This document shows positions 17,705 through 26,295 of a DNA stretch of 64,000 nt, one piece after another (the first letter of the stretch is position 1; each line of letters begins with the position of its first letter). The DNA comes from Bradyrhizobium genosp. SA-3 (GTDB taxonomy: Bacteria; Pseudomonadota; Alphaproteobacteria; Rhizobiales; Xanthobacteraceae), in assembly GCF_004212635.1 (NCBI RefSeq), contig NZ_PSRT01000002.1, forward strand, positions 61,942 to 125,941, read 5' to 3'. The notes below the pieces were generated by a model that saw only the letters and a list, made by a program, of their open reading frames with translations, did not search any database and was not told the DNA's origin. Both the position numbers and the translations under genes were made by a program.

Positions 17705-18514
17705 CTAATCCGCAAACTTCGGCGCGCGCTTCTCCAGATTGGCCCGCACCGCCTCGGTCTGGTTGGCGCTGCCGATCAGCTTCTGCTGCTCGACGGATTC
17801 GGCGAGCAGCGCGGGGCCCGGATCGACCGAGAGATTGTTGAGCAAACGCTTGGCGGCACGGATCGCATCGGGGCTCTTGCCGGCGATCTCGCGCGCGACT
17901 TCGAGGGCGCTAGCGCGCGGGTTGTCGCAGATGCGCGTAGCGAGGCCGTAGGTCATCGCCTCCTGCGCGGAGAAGATGCGGCCGGTGTAGGTGAGATCGC
18001 GCAAAATATCGTCGCGCACGAGCGAAGCCAGGATCGGCGTGCCCGCCATGTCGGGCACGAGGCCCCATTTGATCTCCATCACCGACATCCGCGCGTCCGC
18101 CGAGAGGAACCGCATGTCGGCGCCGAGTGCGAGCTGGAAGCCGCCACCGAAGGCGACGCCGTGCACGGCCGCGATCACCGGCACCGGAAGCTGGCGCCAG
18201 CCCCACACCGCCTGTTGCGGAAAGTTCGCCTGGCCATGCGTGCGCTTGGTGAGGTCACGATTTTCGCCACCCGGAATTCCGTTGCCGCCCTTCTCCTTCA
18301 TGGCGGCAAAACGCCCCATGTCGAGGCCGGCGCAGAAGGCGCGACCCTCGCCGGACAGCACGACGACACGTACGCTCTTGTCCTTCGAAAGCCGCTCGGT
18401 TGCAGCGACAAGGGCCTCGAACATGGCCTGATCCAGCGCATTCATCTTGTCGGCCCGCACCAGCCGCACGTCGGCGACGCCTTCCGTGATCGAGATCGAG
18501 ACGCGCTCTTCCAT
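17705..18514 (-). CDS. Enoyl-CoA hydratase / isomerase (crotonase family)
   Basis: 269 residues. The oxyanion-hole motifs AFCAGLDM and HGVAFGGGFQLALG are present. The active-site helix reads SVMEIKWGLVPDMAGT: it keeps a Glu but has Asp where hydratases usually have Gly (VPD rather than IPG), a pattern seen in isomerase-type crotonases. The exact reaction (hydratase or double-bond isomerase) is therefore open. Lies upstream of the acyl-CoA ligase on the same strand, separated by a repeat, and divergent from the dienoyl-CoA-reductase-like gene. Cytoplasmic. Confidence 0.85.
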   Translation of the reverse strand: MEERVSISITEGVADVRLVRADKMNALDQAMFEALVAATERLSKDKSVRVVVLSGEGRAFCAGLDMGRFAAMKEKGGNGIPGGENRDLTKRTHGQANFPQQAVWGWRQLPVPVIAAVHGVAFGGGFQLALGADMRFLSADARMSVMEIKWGLVPDMAGTPILASLVRDDILRDLTYTGRIFSAQEAMTYGLATRICDNPRASALEVAREIAGKSPDAIRAAKRLLNNLSVDPGPALLAESVEQQKLIGSANQTEAVRANLEKRAPKFAD

Positions 18515-18575
18515 GGATGAATTCTCCCCTGTTCTTGTTCAGTGCCGCTTTACAGGAAGCCGGCGGCCGGATTTA

Positions 18576-18597
18576 GTCAATCGACCAATTAATTGAC
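18576..18597. promoter_or_regulatory. Operator-like inverted repeat in a divergent promoter region
   Basis: GTCAAT (18576-18581) and its exact complement ATTGAC (18592-18597), around an A/T-rich core that contains CAATTAATTG. It lies in the 105-base gap between the leftward crotonase and the rightward reductase, one of the few A/T-rich spots around, so it may coordinate both directions. No regulator gene is adjacent. Confidence 0.4.
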
Positions 18598-18619
18598 AAT
18601 CGGTACGGGAGAAACAGCC

Positions 18620-19492
18620 ATGTTCAAGGAAAATCTTCTGGCCGGGCGCCGCATTCTCGTCACCGGCGGCGGCACCGGGCTCGGCAAGTCGATGGCGGCG
18701 CGGTTCCTCCAGCTCGGCGCCGAGGTGCACATCTGCGGCCGGCGCAAGATCGTGTGCGACGAGACCGCGACCGAATTGATGGATCAGTATGGCGGCCGCG
18801 TCACCAGCCACGGCGTCGACATCCGCAACGCGCTCGCGGTCGAGGAGATGATCGAGACCATCTTTCGCGACGGTCCCCTCACCGACCTCATCAACAATGC
18901 CGCCGGCAATTTCATCTCGCGCAGCGAGGAGCTGTCGCCGCGCGGCTTCGACGCCGTCGCCAACATCGTCATGCACGGCACGTTCTACGTCACCCATGCG
19001 GTCGGCAAGCGCTGGATCGCCTTGAAGCAGCCCGGCAACGTCGTCTCGATCACCGTGACCTGGGTGCGCAACGGCTCGCCTTACGTGGTGCCATCGGCGA
19101 TGAGCAAGTCGGCAATCCACGCCATGACGATGTCGCTCGCCACAGAATGGGGTCGATACGGCATCCGCCTCAACACCATCGCGCCGGGCGAAATCCCGAC
19201 CGAAGGCATGAGCAAGCGCATCAAGCCGGGCGATGAAGCCGGCGCGCGCACCAAGGCGATGAACCCGATGGGCCGCGTCGGCACCATGGAGGAATTGCAG
19301 AACCTTGCGGTGTTCCTGATCTCCGGCGGCTGCGACTGGATCAATGGCGAGACCATCGCCATGGACGGCGCGCAGGCGCTCGCGATGGGCGGCAATTTCT
19401 ATCAGCTCCGCGACTGGAGCGACGACGACTGGAAAGCCGCGCGCGAGAGCATTATGGCGCAGAACGAGAAGGACCGGGCGAAGCGGGGGTAA
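18620..19492 (+). CDS. 2,4-dienoyl-CoA reductase-like SDR
   Basis: 290 residues. TGGGTGLG at 15-22, NNAAGNFIS at 92-100, and a distinctive VVPSAMSK segment at 156-163. The usual catalytic Tyr of YxxxK is Ser159 with Lys163 kept, as in mitochondrial 2,4-dienoyl-CoA reductase (DECR1). The NNAAGNFIS and LATEWGRYGIR segments also match that group. However, the Tyr that DECR1 uses instead aligns with Trp148 here, so the proton donor is unclear. Expected role: NADPH-dependent reduction of dienoyl-CoA in unsaturated acyl breakdown. ATG 18620 is chosen for GGGAGAAACAG upstream. Confidence 0.82.
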   Translation: MFKENLLAGRRILVTGGGTGLGKSMAARFLQLGAEVHICGRRKIVCDETATELMDQYGGRVTSHGVDIRNALAVEEMIETIFRDGPLTDLINNAAGNFISRSEELSPRGFDAVANIVMHGTFYVTHAVGKRWIALKQPGNVVSITVTWVRNGSPYVVPSAMSKSAIHAMTMSLATEWGRYGIRLNTIAPGEIPTEGMSKRIKPGDEAGARTKAMNPMGRVGTMEELQNLAVFLISGGCDWINGETIAMDGAQALAMGGNFYQLRDWSDDDWKAARESIMAQNEKDRAKRG

Positions 19493-19547
19493 CGTCTTCG
19501 TGGCGGAAGCGAAGACGTGTGACTAACGCTGCCGCGCCACCCTCAAC

Positions 19548-19692
19548 TGTCGTCCCGGCGAAGGCCGGGACCCATAACCACAGGGAGAAGTTGTTACGCG
19601 AAATCGGTAACTCCGAATCTTCGCAAAACCTCTCCCTGTGGTTATGGGTCCCGGATCGGCGCGCGCTTGAGGCGCGCTTGTCCGGGACGACA
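19548..19692. repeat. Palindromic repeat (GTCGTCCCGGCGAAAGCCGGGA type)
   Basis: TGTCGTCCCGG (19548-19558) faces CCGGGACGACA (19682-19692); inner arms GGGACCCATAACCACAGGGA and TCCCTGTGGTTATGGGTCCC pair exactly. Related copies are at 27600, 47620 and 54396. Confidence 0.9.
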
Positions 19693-19772
19693 GCGGGGCC
19701 TCCCCCATCTTGTCTTCACCCGCGGATGACGCCACACTCCGCGGCATAAGAACAAGACACGACGGGAGAAAC

Positions 19773-21350
19773 ATGTCCACACAGCCATTGGCTGACCTCG
19801 CCGACATGGTGCGCGAGCGCGCGAGAAGCCGCGGCGACGCCATCGCCTACGAGTTCGAGGGCCGCCTCACCAGCTTTGCAGAGTTCGATATCAAGACGAA
19901 CCAAGTCGCCAACGCACTGATCGCGATGGGTATCAAGAAGGGCGACCGCATCGCCTATCTCGGCAAGAACAGCGACATCTATTTCGAGCTGTTGATGGGC
20001 GCCATGAAGGCCGGCGTGGTGATGGCGACGGTGAACTGGCGGCTCGCGGGACCCGAGGTCGCGTTCATCGTGGAGGACTGCAAGGCGCCGGTGCTGTTCG
20101 TCGGGCCGGAGTTCATCACGCTCGTCGGCCAGATCAAGGACAAGCTACCCAGCGTACGCACAATCATCACCACCGAGGGCGGGGCGCCGGAATGGCCGGA
20201 TTTTGCGGCCTGGCGCGATGCGCAGAGCGGTGATGCCTCGAAGGTGCCGATCGACGCGAAGGACATCGCGATCCAGCTCTACACGTCGGGTACGACAGGC
20301 AAGCCGAAGGGCGCGATGCTGTCGCACGCAAACTTCCTCAACCTGGTGCAATCAGGCAATGCCGAAGACAAGCCGGAATGGAACCGGTGGTCGACCGACG
20401 ATGTCTCGCTGGTGGCCATGCCGGTCTTCCATATCGGCGGTTCGGGCTGGGGCGTGATGGGGCTCTATCACGGCGCCCGCGGCGTGATCGCGCGCGAGTT
20501 CGATCCGACAAAAGTGCTGGATTTCTTCGAGCAGTCCGGGATCACAAAGCTGTTCATGGTGCCGGCGGCGATGCAGTTCGTGGTGCGGCAGCCGCGCGCC
20601 AGGACGGTCGATTTCTCGCGCCTGAAATACATGCTGTATGGCGCCTCACCGATACCGGCGGCGCTGCTGAAGGAGTGCATCGAGGTTTTCAAATGCGGCT
20701 TCGTCCAGCTATACGGCATGACCGAGACCACGGGCACGATCGTCGCGCTGCCGCCGGAGGATCACGTCGAGGGTCTGGAGCGGATGCGTTCGGCCGGCAA
20801 GGCACTGCCGGGCGTCGAGATCGCGATCCTGGATATGGACGGCAAGCCACTGCCGGCGCGTGAGGTCGGCGAGATCGCCACGCGCTCCGGCTCGAACATG
20901 GCCGGCTATTGGAACCTGCCCGAGGCGACCGCCGCGACGCTGCGCTCCGACGGCTGGCTGCGCACCGGCGATGCCGGCTACATGGACGAGGACGGCTATC
21001 TCTATATCCACGACCGCATCAAGGACATGATCATCTCCGGCGGCGAGAACATCTACCCGGCCGAGGTCGAGAGCGCGCTGTGCGATCATCCCGATGTCGC
21101 CGAGGCCGCCGTCATCGGCGTGCCCGACGACAAATGGGGCGAGGCAGTAAAGGCGGTCGTGGTGATGAAGCCCGGCAGGCAGGCGAGTGCCACCGACATC
21201 ATCAACTTCACCCGCGAGCGCATCGCCGGCTACAAGACGCCGAAGAGCGTGGAGTTCCTGCCGGCGCTGCCGCGCAATCCGAGTGGCAAGATCTTGCGGC
21301 GGCAATTGCGCGAGCCGTATTGGGCGGGGAAGGACCGAAGGGTGAATTAG
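19773..21350 (+). CDS. Long- or medium-chain acyl-CoA synthetase (AMP-forming)
   Basis: 525 residues, FadD type. TSGTTGKPKG at 171-180, YGMTETTGT acyl-adenylate motif, RIKDMIISGGENIYPAE hinge and catalytic Lys506 in PSGKILRRQLRE. It starts at ATG 19773, after GACGGGAGAAAC. Second ligase in the acyl-CoA region, on the opposite strand from the first, so two acids or two conditions are probably served. A candidate for the LvaE-like activation step if the region handles 4-hydroxy or 4-keto acids. Ends just before a perfect bidirectional hairpin. Confidence 0.92.
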   Translation: MSTQPLADLADMVRERARSRGDAIAYEFEGRLTSFAEFDIKTNQVANALIAMGIKKGDRIAYLGKNSDIYFELLMGAMKAGVVMATVNWRLAGPEVAFIVEDCKAPVLFVGPEFITLVGQIKDKLPSVRTIITTEGGAPEWPDFAAWRDAQSGDASKVPIDAKDIAIQLYTSGTTGKPKGAMLSHANFLNLVQSGNAEDKPEWNRWSTDDVSLVAMPVFHIGGSGWGVMGLYHGARGVIAREFDPTKVLDFFEQSGITKLFMVPAAMQFVVRQPRARTVDFSRLKYMLYGASPIPAALLKECIEVFKCGFVQLYGMTETTGTIVALPPEDHVEGLERMRSAGKALPGVEIAILDMDGKPLPAREVGEIATRSGSNMAGYWNLPEATAATLRSDGWLRTGDAGYMDEDGYLYIHDRIKDMIISGGENIYPAEVESALCDHPDVAEAAVIGVPDDKWGEAVKAVVVMKPGRQASATDIINFTRERIAGYKTPKSVEFLPALPRNPSGKILRRQLREPYWAGKDRRVN

Positions 21351-21366
21351 CCCGCTCTATCGCCCT

Positions 21367-21412
21367 CGTCGTCCCGGCCTAGCGCGCAATTGCGCGCTAG
21401 GCCGGGACGACG
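21367..21412. terminator. Perfect 23-base-arm palindrome between convergent genes
   Basis: CGTCGTCCCGGCCTAGCGCG plus CAA is followed directly by its exact complement, with no loop. It sits 17 bases after the stop of the rightward ligase and 25 bases before the stop of the leftward acyl-CoA dehydrogenase. This is the position of a shared, two-way terminator, although no U-tract follows. The outer bases match the GTCGTCCCGG repeat family. Confidence 0.65.
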
Positions 21413-21436
21413 TTGGAGAGAGAGCGGCGCAAGAAG

Positions 21437-22711
21437 CTAATGCTTCCCCGGTCCCATATAGCCGAACAAGAACCCCGCCACCTTGCGCATCTGGATCTCC
21501 TCGCTGCCTTCGGTGATCCGATAACGGCGGTGGTGGCGGTAGATGTGCTCGAACGGCTTGTGCCGTGAGTAGCCCATGCCGCCATGAACCTGCATTGCGC
21601 GGTCGGCGGATTCGCAGCAGAGGCGGTTTGCCCAGTAGTTGCACATCGAGACGCGGTCGGAGAGCGTGCGCTCGATCTGCTCTTCGGTGAGCTGGTCCAT
21701 TTCCCAGGCGGTCTTGCGGATCAGAAGACGCAGCATCTCGGCTTGCGTGGCGAGCTCAACCAGCGGGAACTGGATCGCCTGGTTCTCCGCGAGCGCTTTG
21801 CCGAATGGTTTGCGCTCGCGGGCATATTTCACGCTCTCGTTGATGCAGTAGACGGCAGCTCCCAGCGAACTCGCGGCCTGCCGGATACGGTTCTGGTGCA
21901 CGAAGCACTGCGCCAGCGACAGGCCGCGGCCGACCTCGCCGAACAGCGCATCCTCCGGCACGAACACGTCGGTAAAGCTGACGCGGGGATGGTCGGTCGG
22001 CATGTTGAAGGTCCACATGTATTCCTCGACCTTGACGCCGTGGCTCTTCGCCGGCACCAGGAAGCAGGTGATGCCGCGCGCATCGCCGTCATTGCCGCTG
22101 GTGCGCGCAAACAGCGCGCAATGCGTGGCGACATGCATGCCGGTCGTCCACATCTTCTCACCGTTGATGATCCAGCCTTTGACGTTGTCGCGGGTCGCCG
22201 GCACCGCACGCGTCTCCATGTGGGTCGCGTCCGAGCCGTGATGCGGCTCGGTCAAGCCAAAGGTGATGCGGTATTTGCCCTTGATCGAGCCGTCGATCAT
22301 CGCCTTCTGGTCGTCGCGGCCGTAGCGATCGAGCATGGTGACGACGGGGAAATTGCCGACGATGGAGTGCTCGTTCTGGAGGTCGTTGTGCAGGCCGAGA
22401 CCCTTTGCGGCAAAGTGCTCGCGGATCACGGCCATCCAGAGATTGGAGCCGTCCTTGCCGCCATATTGCTTCGGCACCGGAAAGCGCAGATGGCCGGCAG
22501 CGTCCGCAAGGTCCTTGGCCTTGCGCAGCAACGCTTCCCATTCATGGCGTGGCAGGCCGCCATTCTCGAAATCGGTGCGCGCCCATTCGCGGCGGTGATC
22601 GAAGAAACGGATGTTGTCGTCGGCTTCTTCCAGCGGCTTGATCTCGCGTTCGATGAAACGGTCGAGCTCTCTGAGATAGGCGACGAGATCGGCAGGCAGT
22701 GAGAAATCCAA
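21437..22711 (-). CDS. Acyl-CoA dehydrogenase
   Basis: 424 residues, full-length FAD-dependent acyl-CoA dehydrogenase: alpha N-domain, beta middle domain with FGLTEPHHGSDA (FAD- and substrate-binding) and WIINGEKMWTT, then the C-terminal four-helix domain. The catalytic base is kept as Glu401 in ITEGSEEIQ. The sequence MQVHGGMGYSRHKPFEHIYR is typical. Leftward and divergent from the crotonase at 22923. Expected to introduce the alpha-beta double bond into an acyl-CoA made by the adjacent ligases and to pass electrons to ETF. Acyl specificity unknown. Confidence 0.92.
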   Translation of the reverse strand: MDFSLPADLVAYLRELDRFIEREIKPLEEADDNIRFFDHRREWARTDFENGGLPRHEWEALLRKAKDLADAAGHLRFPVPKQYGGKDGSNLWMAVIREHFAAKGLGLHNDLQNEHSIVGNFPVVTMLDRYGRDDQKAMIDGSIKGKYRITFGLTEPHHGSDATHMETRAVPATRDNVKGWIINGEKMWTTGMHVATHCALFARTSGNDGDARGITCFLVPAKSHGVKVEEYMWTFNMPTDHPRVSFTDVFVPEDALFGEVGRGLSLAQCFVHQNRIRQAASSLGAAVYCINESVKYARERKPFGKALAENQAIQFPLVELATQAEMLRLLIRKTAWEMDQLTEEQIERTLSDRVSMCNYWANRLCCESADRAMQVHGGMGYSRHKPFEHIYRHHRRYRITEGSEEIQMRKVAGFLFGYMGPGKH

Positions 22712-22922
22712 GGGTTCTCTCCCGGAATGATTTTTCGTTTTGCGTTAAGGCGCTACGCGCATTCTTGCTTGGCATGATTAAGCGGAGAAGAGCGCATCCA
22801 AGTCAAGCAAGCCGAGACGTGTGAGGCGCGCAAGGCGCGCTTGCGCAATTCGATGGTGCTCAGGCGCACCCGCGCGCTAGTATGACGGCAATATTCCTTC
22901 ACGAGAAAATGCGGGAGCGATC

Positions 22923-23702
22923 ATGGAGCTGAAATTTTCGAAGGTGGAACGCAAGGGCCCGATCACGATCGTCACGCTGTCGCGCCCCGAGGTCTACAAC
23001 GCGCTGCACACCGATGCGCACTTCGAGCTCAACAAGGTGTTCGACGACTTCTCCGCCGATCCCGAGCAGTGGATCGCGATCGTCACCGGCAGCGGCGACA
23101 AAGCGTTCTGCGCCGGCAACGATCTGAAGTGGCAGGCGGCGGGCGGCAAACGCGGATGGGACAAGGGCGGCTTTGCCGGCCTCACCGCGCGGTTCGACTG
23201 CGACAAGCCGATCATCGCAGCCGTGAACGGCGTCGCGATGGGCGGCGGCTTCGAGATCGCGCTGGCCTGCGACCTCATCATTGCCTCGGAGAATGCCACC
23301 TTCGCCCTGCCCGAGCCGCGCGTCGGCCTAGCCGCACTCGCCGGCGGCCTGCACCGGCTGCCGCGTCAGATCGGGCTCAAGCGCGCCATGGGCATGATCC
23401 TCACCGCACGCCATGTCAGTGCCAAGGAAGGCCTCGAGCTCGGCTTCGTCAACGACGTGGTGCCGCAGGGCGAGGCGCTCAACGCCGCGCTGCGCTGGGC
23501 GGAGATGATCACCAAGAACTCGCCGATGTCGATCCGGGCCTCAAAACAGGCGATCCAGAAGGGGCTTGGCGTCTCCCTGGAGCAGGCGATCGAGGAGCAG
23601 CGCGAGTATCCGGCGGTGAAGGCGATGGCGGCGTCGCAGGACTACATCGAGGGCCCGAAGGCGTTTGCGGAAAAGCGGCCGCCGAAATGGGTGGGGAAGT
23701 AG
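22923..23702 (+). CDS. Enoyl-CoA hydratase (crotonase family)
   Basis: 259 residues. The oxyanion-hole segments AFCAGNDLKW and NGVAMGGGFEIALACD are visible, followed by FALPEPRVGLAALAGGLHRLPRQIG, in which the Glu of PEP is the first catalytic acid and the second position is Ala in place of Glu. This resembles CaiD- or CarB-like crotonases rather than classic hydratases. The C-terminus ends FAEKRPPKWVGK. It starts 23923 bases less 1000 into the window at an ATG preceded by GGGAGCGATC, and is divergent from the acyl-CoA dehydrogenase, with which it would act in sequence. Confidence 0.85.
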   Translation: MELKFSKVERKGPITIVTLSRPEVYNALHTDAHFELNKVFDDFSADPEQWIAIVTGSGDKAFCAGNDLKWQAAGGKRGWDKGGFAGLTARFDCDKPIIAAVNGVAMGGGFEIALACDLIIASENATFALPEPRVGLAALAGGLHRLPRQIGLKRAMGMILTARHVSAKEGLELGFVNDVVPQGEALNAALRWAEMITKNSPMSIRASKQAIQKGLGVSLEQAIEEQREYPAVKAMAASQDYIEGPKAFAEKRPPKWVGK

Positions 23703-23712
23703 GGGGACTCGG

Positions 23713-23798
23713 CGTCATGGCCGGGCTTGTCCCGGCCATCCACGTCTAAACGCGCGAGACGAGCGACGTGGATGCCTGGAACAAGACCGGGCATGACG
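23713..23798. repeat. Palindromic repeat (CGTCATGGCCGGGC type)
   Basis: Same layout as 5684-5769: CGTCATGGCCGGGCTTGTCC faces an imperfect complement ending GGGCATGACG. It lies just after the crotonase stop codon. Confidence 0.85.
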
Positions 23799-23824
23799 AT
23801 GCGGAGGGAGTACCGTCTCGACAC

Positions 23825-23947
23825 CGTCATTGCGAGCCACCGGGTCCGCGCAAAGCGCGGCCCGATGACAGGCTCCGCGAAGCAATCCAGACTGCCGCCG
23901 CGGAAGCAGTCTGGATTGCTTCGTCGCAAGGGCTCCTCGCAATGACG
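23825..23947. repeat. Palindromic repeat (CGTCATTGCGAG type)
   Basis: Outer arms CGTCATTGCGAG and CTCGCAATGACG; inner pair GAAGCAATCCAGACTGC and its complement. It lies between convergent genes, next to another repeat; together they fill the 261-base gap. Confidence 0.85.
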
Positions 23948-23963
23948 GAGCAGGTGGCTACGC

Positions 23964-24341
23964 CTACCCGCCTCGCGATAGCTCTCGCCTGTATGACGCG
24001 TAATTCGGCTGATCGACTGCGAGCTTGTCCATCGTGGTCGCCCAGAGGTGCTCGGCGAGTCCCGGCGTTGCGAGGTCCACCTCGCCCTTGGCGATGCGCT
24101 CGGCGAGCGCTTGATTGAGCTCGGCGACGGAGCCGTCCACGCCCAGCAGCGCGCGCAGACTCTCCACCTCCCTTGCATCGCTCCCCTCCTCCCGCGTCAA
24201 TTGCCGCGTCACGAGGTCGAGGATGTTGATGGCGACGCGCAGCTTGAAGGCCTGGTGACCGGAGATCAGCGGCGTGATGTCGTTGCGCAAGAAATCGGCG
24301 ACCGACTTGGTCAGCTCGATCGGTGTGGGTTCGTCCTGCAT
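23964..24341 (-). CDS. DUF6285 protein, candidate LvaB-like kinase partner
   Basis: 125 residues, mostly helical, acidic at the N-terminus (MQDEPTPIELTKSVADFL), with the conserved KLRVAINILDLVTRQL segment and a C-terminal LAVDQPNYASYRR. This pattern matches DUF6285. It begins two bases after the stop of the APH-type kinase gene, so the two must be co-translated. In the levulinate pathway of Pseudomonas putida a kinase of this type (LvaA) needs a small partner (LvaB) from the next gene; I infer the same relation here from size and position. No catalytic motif is visible in the small protein itself. Confidence 0.75.
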   Translation of the reverse strand: MQDEPTPIELTKSVADFLRNDITPLISGHQAFKLRVAINILDLVTRQLTREEGSDAREVESLRALLGVDGSVAELNQALAERIAKGEVDLATPGLAEHLWATTMDKLAVDQPNYASYRRELSRGG

Positions 24342-24343
24342 GG

Positions 24344-25330
24344 TCAACTCCCGCGCGGCGCCAGCAGCCGCAACAGATCGATCTCGGTCTCGGAGGCGCG
24401 GCGGCCGATCATCGCGCGTTCCATGGAATGGTCCGGCCCCTCGCGGAACCGCTGCATCATGCCGCCGCACATGATGCCCCAGCGTAGCGTCCCCATCACC
24501 TCCCAGAATTTCACCCGCGCCGGATCGACCTTGCGGCCCGCGGCCTCATAGCCCGCGAACAGCTCCTCGCGCGAGCCAAAGCCGCCGACCGGCTTGTCGA
24601 TCTCGCCGAAGCGCCAGGAGTTGACGCAAACCCAGCCGAGATCCTCCATGGGATCGCCGAGATGGGCGAGTTCCCAATCGAGGACCGCACGGACACCGTC
24701 GCCGCCGATGATGAGATTGCCGTTGCGGAAATCGCCATGCACCAGCGTTTCCTCGGCTGACGGGCCAGGATCGTGATCGCGCAGCCAGCGCAGCGCCAGC
24801 TCGAACACCGGCTTGGGCCAGTTCAGGCTGCGATAGTCGCGCTCGAACTCGCCGATCTCCTTCGCCGCGGTCATGCGGCGCAGCTCGGGCAGCTTGTGCA
24901 GCGGCAGCTTGTGCAGGCCGGCGAGCACGCCACCGATCTGCCGCGCAAGCAGTGGCCGCGCCGCGGCGAACTCATCGTCGCGAAGGATCTTGCGGGCGAT
25001 GGTCTCGCCCTCGACCCGCTGCATGATGAAGCCGGTGCCGAGATCGTCCTCCGGCCTGAGCACATGCATCACCCGCGGCGACGGCACGCCGGCCTCATAG
25101 GCGAGCTGCATCAGTTGCGCTTCAGCGGCAAGACCGGCCGCACGCGTTGGCGCGGCGCCATAGCCCTTCGGCGAGCGGCGCAGGATCGCGCCGATCGGCC
25201 CATCGGGATGCACGATATCGAAGCGCCAGGTTTCCTGGCTGGCGCCACCCGAGAGCTTTGCCGCGCCGGTGACGCCGGTCGCCCCCTTGCACCAGCGCTG
25301 GACGCTGCGTGAAAGCTCCGCCTCGATCAT
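24344..25330 (-). CDS. APH-type phosphotransferase, candidate 4-hydroxyacyl-CoA kinase (LvaA / ACAD10-11 kinase-like)
   Basis: 328 residues with the aminoglycoside-phosphotransferase fold. Visible are the N-lobe SGGASQETWRF, the catalytic HGDFRNGN (His198, Asp200, Asn205) and the metal-binding DWELAHLGDP (Asp218). The DWELxxxGDP form is the one found in the kinase domains of ACAD10/11 and in LvaA rather than in drug-resistance enzymes. The start at 25330 overlaps the stop of the upstream crotonase as ATGA. Operon order is crotonase, kinase, DUF6285. Expected reaction: ATP-dependent phosphorylation of a hydroxyl on an acyl-CoA. This is inferred from family and context. Confidence 0.82.
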   Translation of the reverse strand: MIEAELSRSVQRWCKGATGVTGAAKLSGGASQETWRFDIVHPDGPIGAILRRSPKGYGAAPTRAAGLAAEAQLMQLAYEAGVPSPRVMHVLRPEDDLGTGFIMQRVEGETIARKILRDDEFAAARPLLARQIGGVLAGLHKLPLHKLPELRRMTAAKEIGEFERDYRSLNWPKPVFELALRWLRDHDPGPSAEETLVHGDFRNGNLIIGGDGVRAVLDWELAHLGDPMEDLGWVCVNSWRFGEIDKPVGGFGSREELFAGYEAAGRKVDPARVKFWEVMGTLRWGIMCGGMMQRFREGPDHSMERAMIGRRASETEIDLLRLLAPRGS

Positions 25331-26115
25331 TTGCCTTTGAACTGCGCGGGCCGCTTCTCCAGGAACGCGCCGACGCCCTCGCGAAAATCCTGGGTGTCGC
25401 CGGCGCGGAGCTGGCACTGGAATTCGAGGTTGAGCTGATCCTCGAAGGAATTTTCGGGGCTGTCCCAATAGAGCTTGCGGATCAGCGACAGCGCGACCGT
25501 CGGGCCGCTGGCGAGCTCGCGCGCGAGCTTCATCGCCTCCTCCATCAGCACGCCGTCGTCGTAGACGCGGTTGACGAGGCCCCATTCCAGCGCCTTCTCG
25601 GCCGGCAGCCGCTCGCCCATCAGCGACAATTCGATCGAGCGCGCCCGACCAATGAGGCGCGGCAACAGCCAGGTCGAGCCGCAATCCGGCACGAGGCCGA
25701 TGCGGCGGAAGGCTTGCAGGAAATAGGACGAGCGCGCGCACAGGATCATATCGCCGAGCAGTGCGAAGCTCATGCCGGCGCCGGCGGCCGGGCCGTTGAC
25801 CGCGGTGATGATCGGACAATGAAGGTTGCGGATGCGGCGCAGGAAGGGATGAAAGCCGGTCTCCAGTGTCAGGCCGGCCTTGGTCTTCTTCGACTGGTTG
25901 TTGCGGCCCTGGAGGTTCGCACCGGTGCAGAACGCCCGCCCCGCACCGGTCAGCACGACGCAGCGCACCTCATCCCTCTTCTCCTCGATGGTATCAAGCG
26001 CTTCGGCAAGACCGCCCAGCATGTCCAAGGAGACCGCGTTCATCACCTCCTGATGGTCGAGCTTGAGGATCGCGACCGAACCATCGAGATCGAGCGTGAC
26101 GTGTTTGAATTGCAT
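25327..26115 (-). CDS. Enoyl-CoA hydratase / isomerase (PaaG-like crotonase)
   Basis: 262 residues. AFCTGANLQG and NGPAAGAGMSFALLGD make the oxyanion hole. The active-site helix reads LQAFRRIGLVPDCGSTWLLPRLIG, with Asp in VPD, as in PaaG-type isomerases. The C-terminus ends FLEKRPAQFKGK. First gene of a tight leftward operon with the APH-type kinase and the DUF6285 protein (ATGA overlap, then a 2-base gap). In a 4-hydroxyacyl-CoA pathway it could hydrate or shift the double bond left by phosphate elimination. Confidence 0.87.
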   Translation of the reverse strand: MQFKHVTLDLDGSVAILKLDHQEVMNAVSLDMLGGLAEALDTIEEKRDEVRCVVLTGAGRAFCTGANLQGRNNQSKKTKAGLTLETGFHPFLRRIRNLHCPIITAVNGPAAGAGMSFALLGDMILCARSSYFLQAFRRIGLVPDCGSTWLLPRLIGRARSIELSLMGERLPAEKALEWGLVNRVYDDGVLMEEAMKLARELASGPTVALSLIRKLYWDSPENSFEDQLNLEFQCQLRAGDTQDFREGVGAFLEKRPAQFKGK

Positions 26116-26295
26116 GGTTTCCTCGTCAGTTGCCGGCCTGCGTCAGTTTCGCAGACCGGAATTTGTTTTGCCGGGGCGCATATTTGATTTTTGGCGCGGT
26201 CTTGTCCATGGTGATCAGAGCATAGCAAGCAATCTTGCGCGCAGCGGCTGATGCGCCGCACACCAAGATGCCTTGCCAAAAACAGGAAACGCGCC

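Noticed and set aside
25331..25819. N-terminal extension of the kinase frame
   Set aside because: Overlaps the upstream crotonase gene out of frame; the ATGA overlap at 25327-25330 is the natural start.
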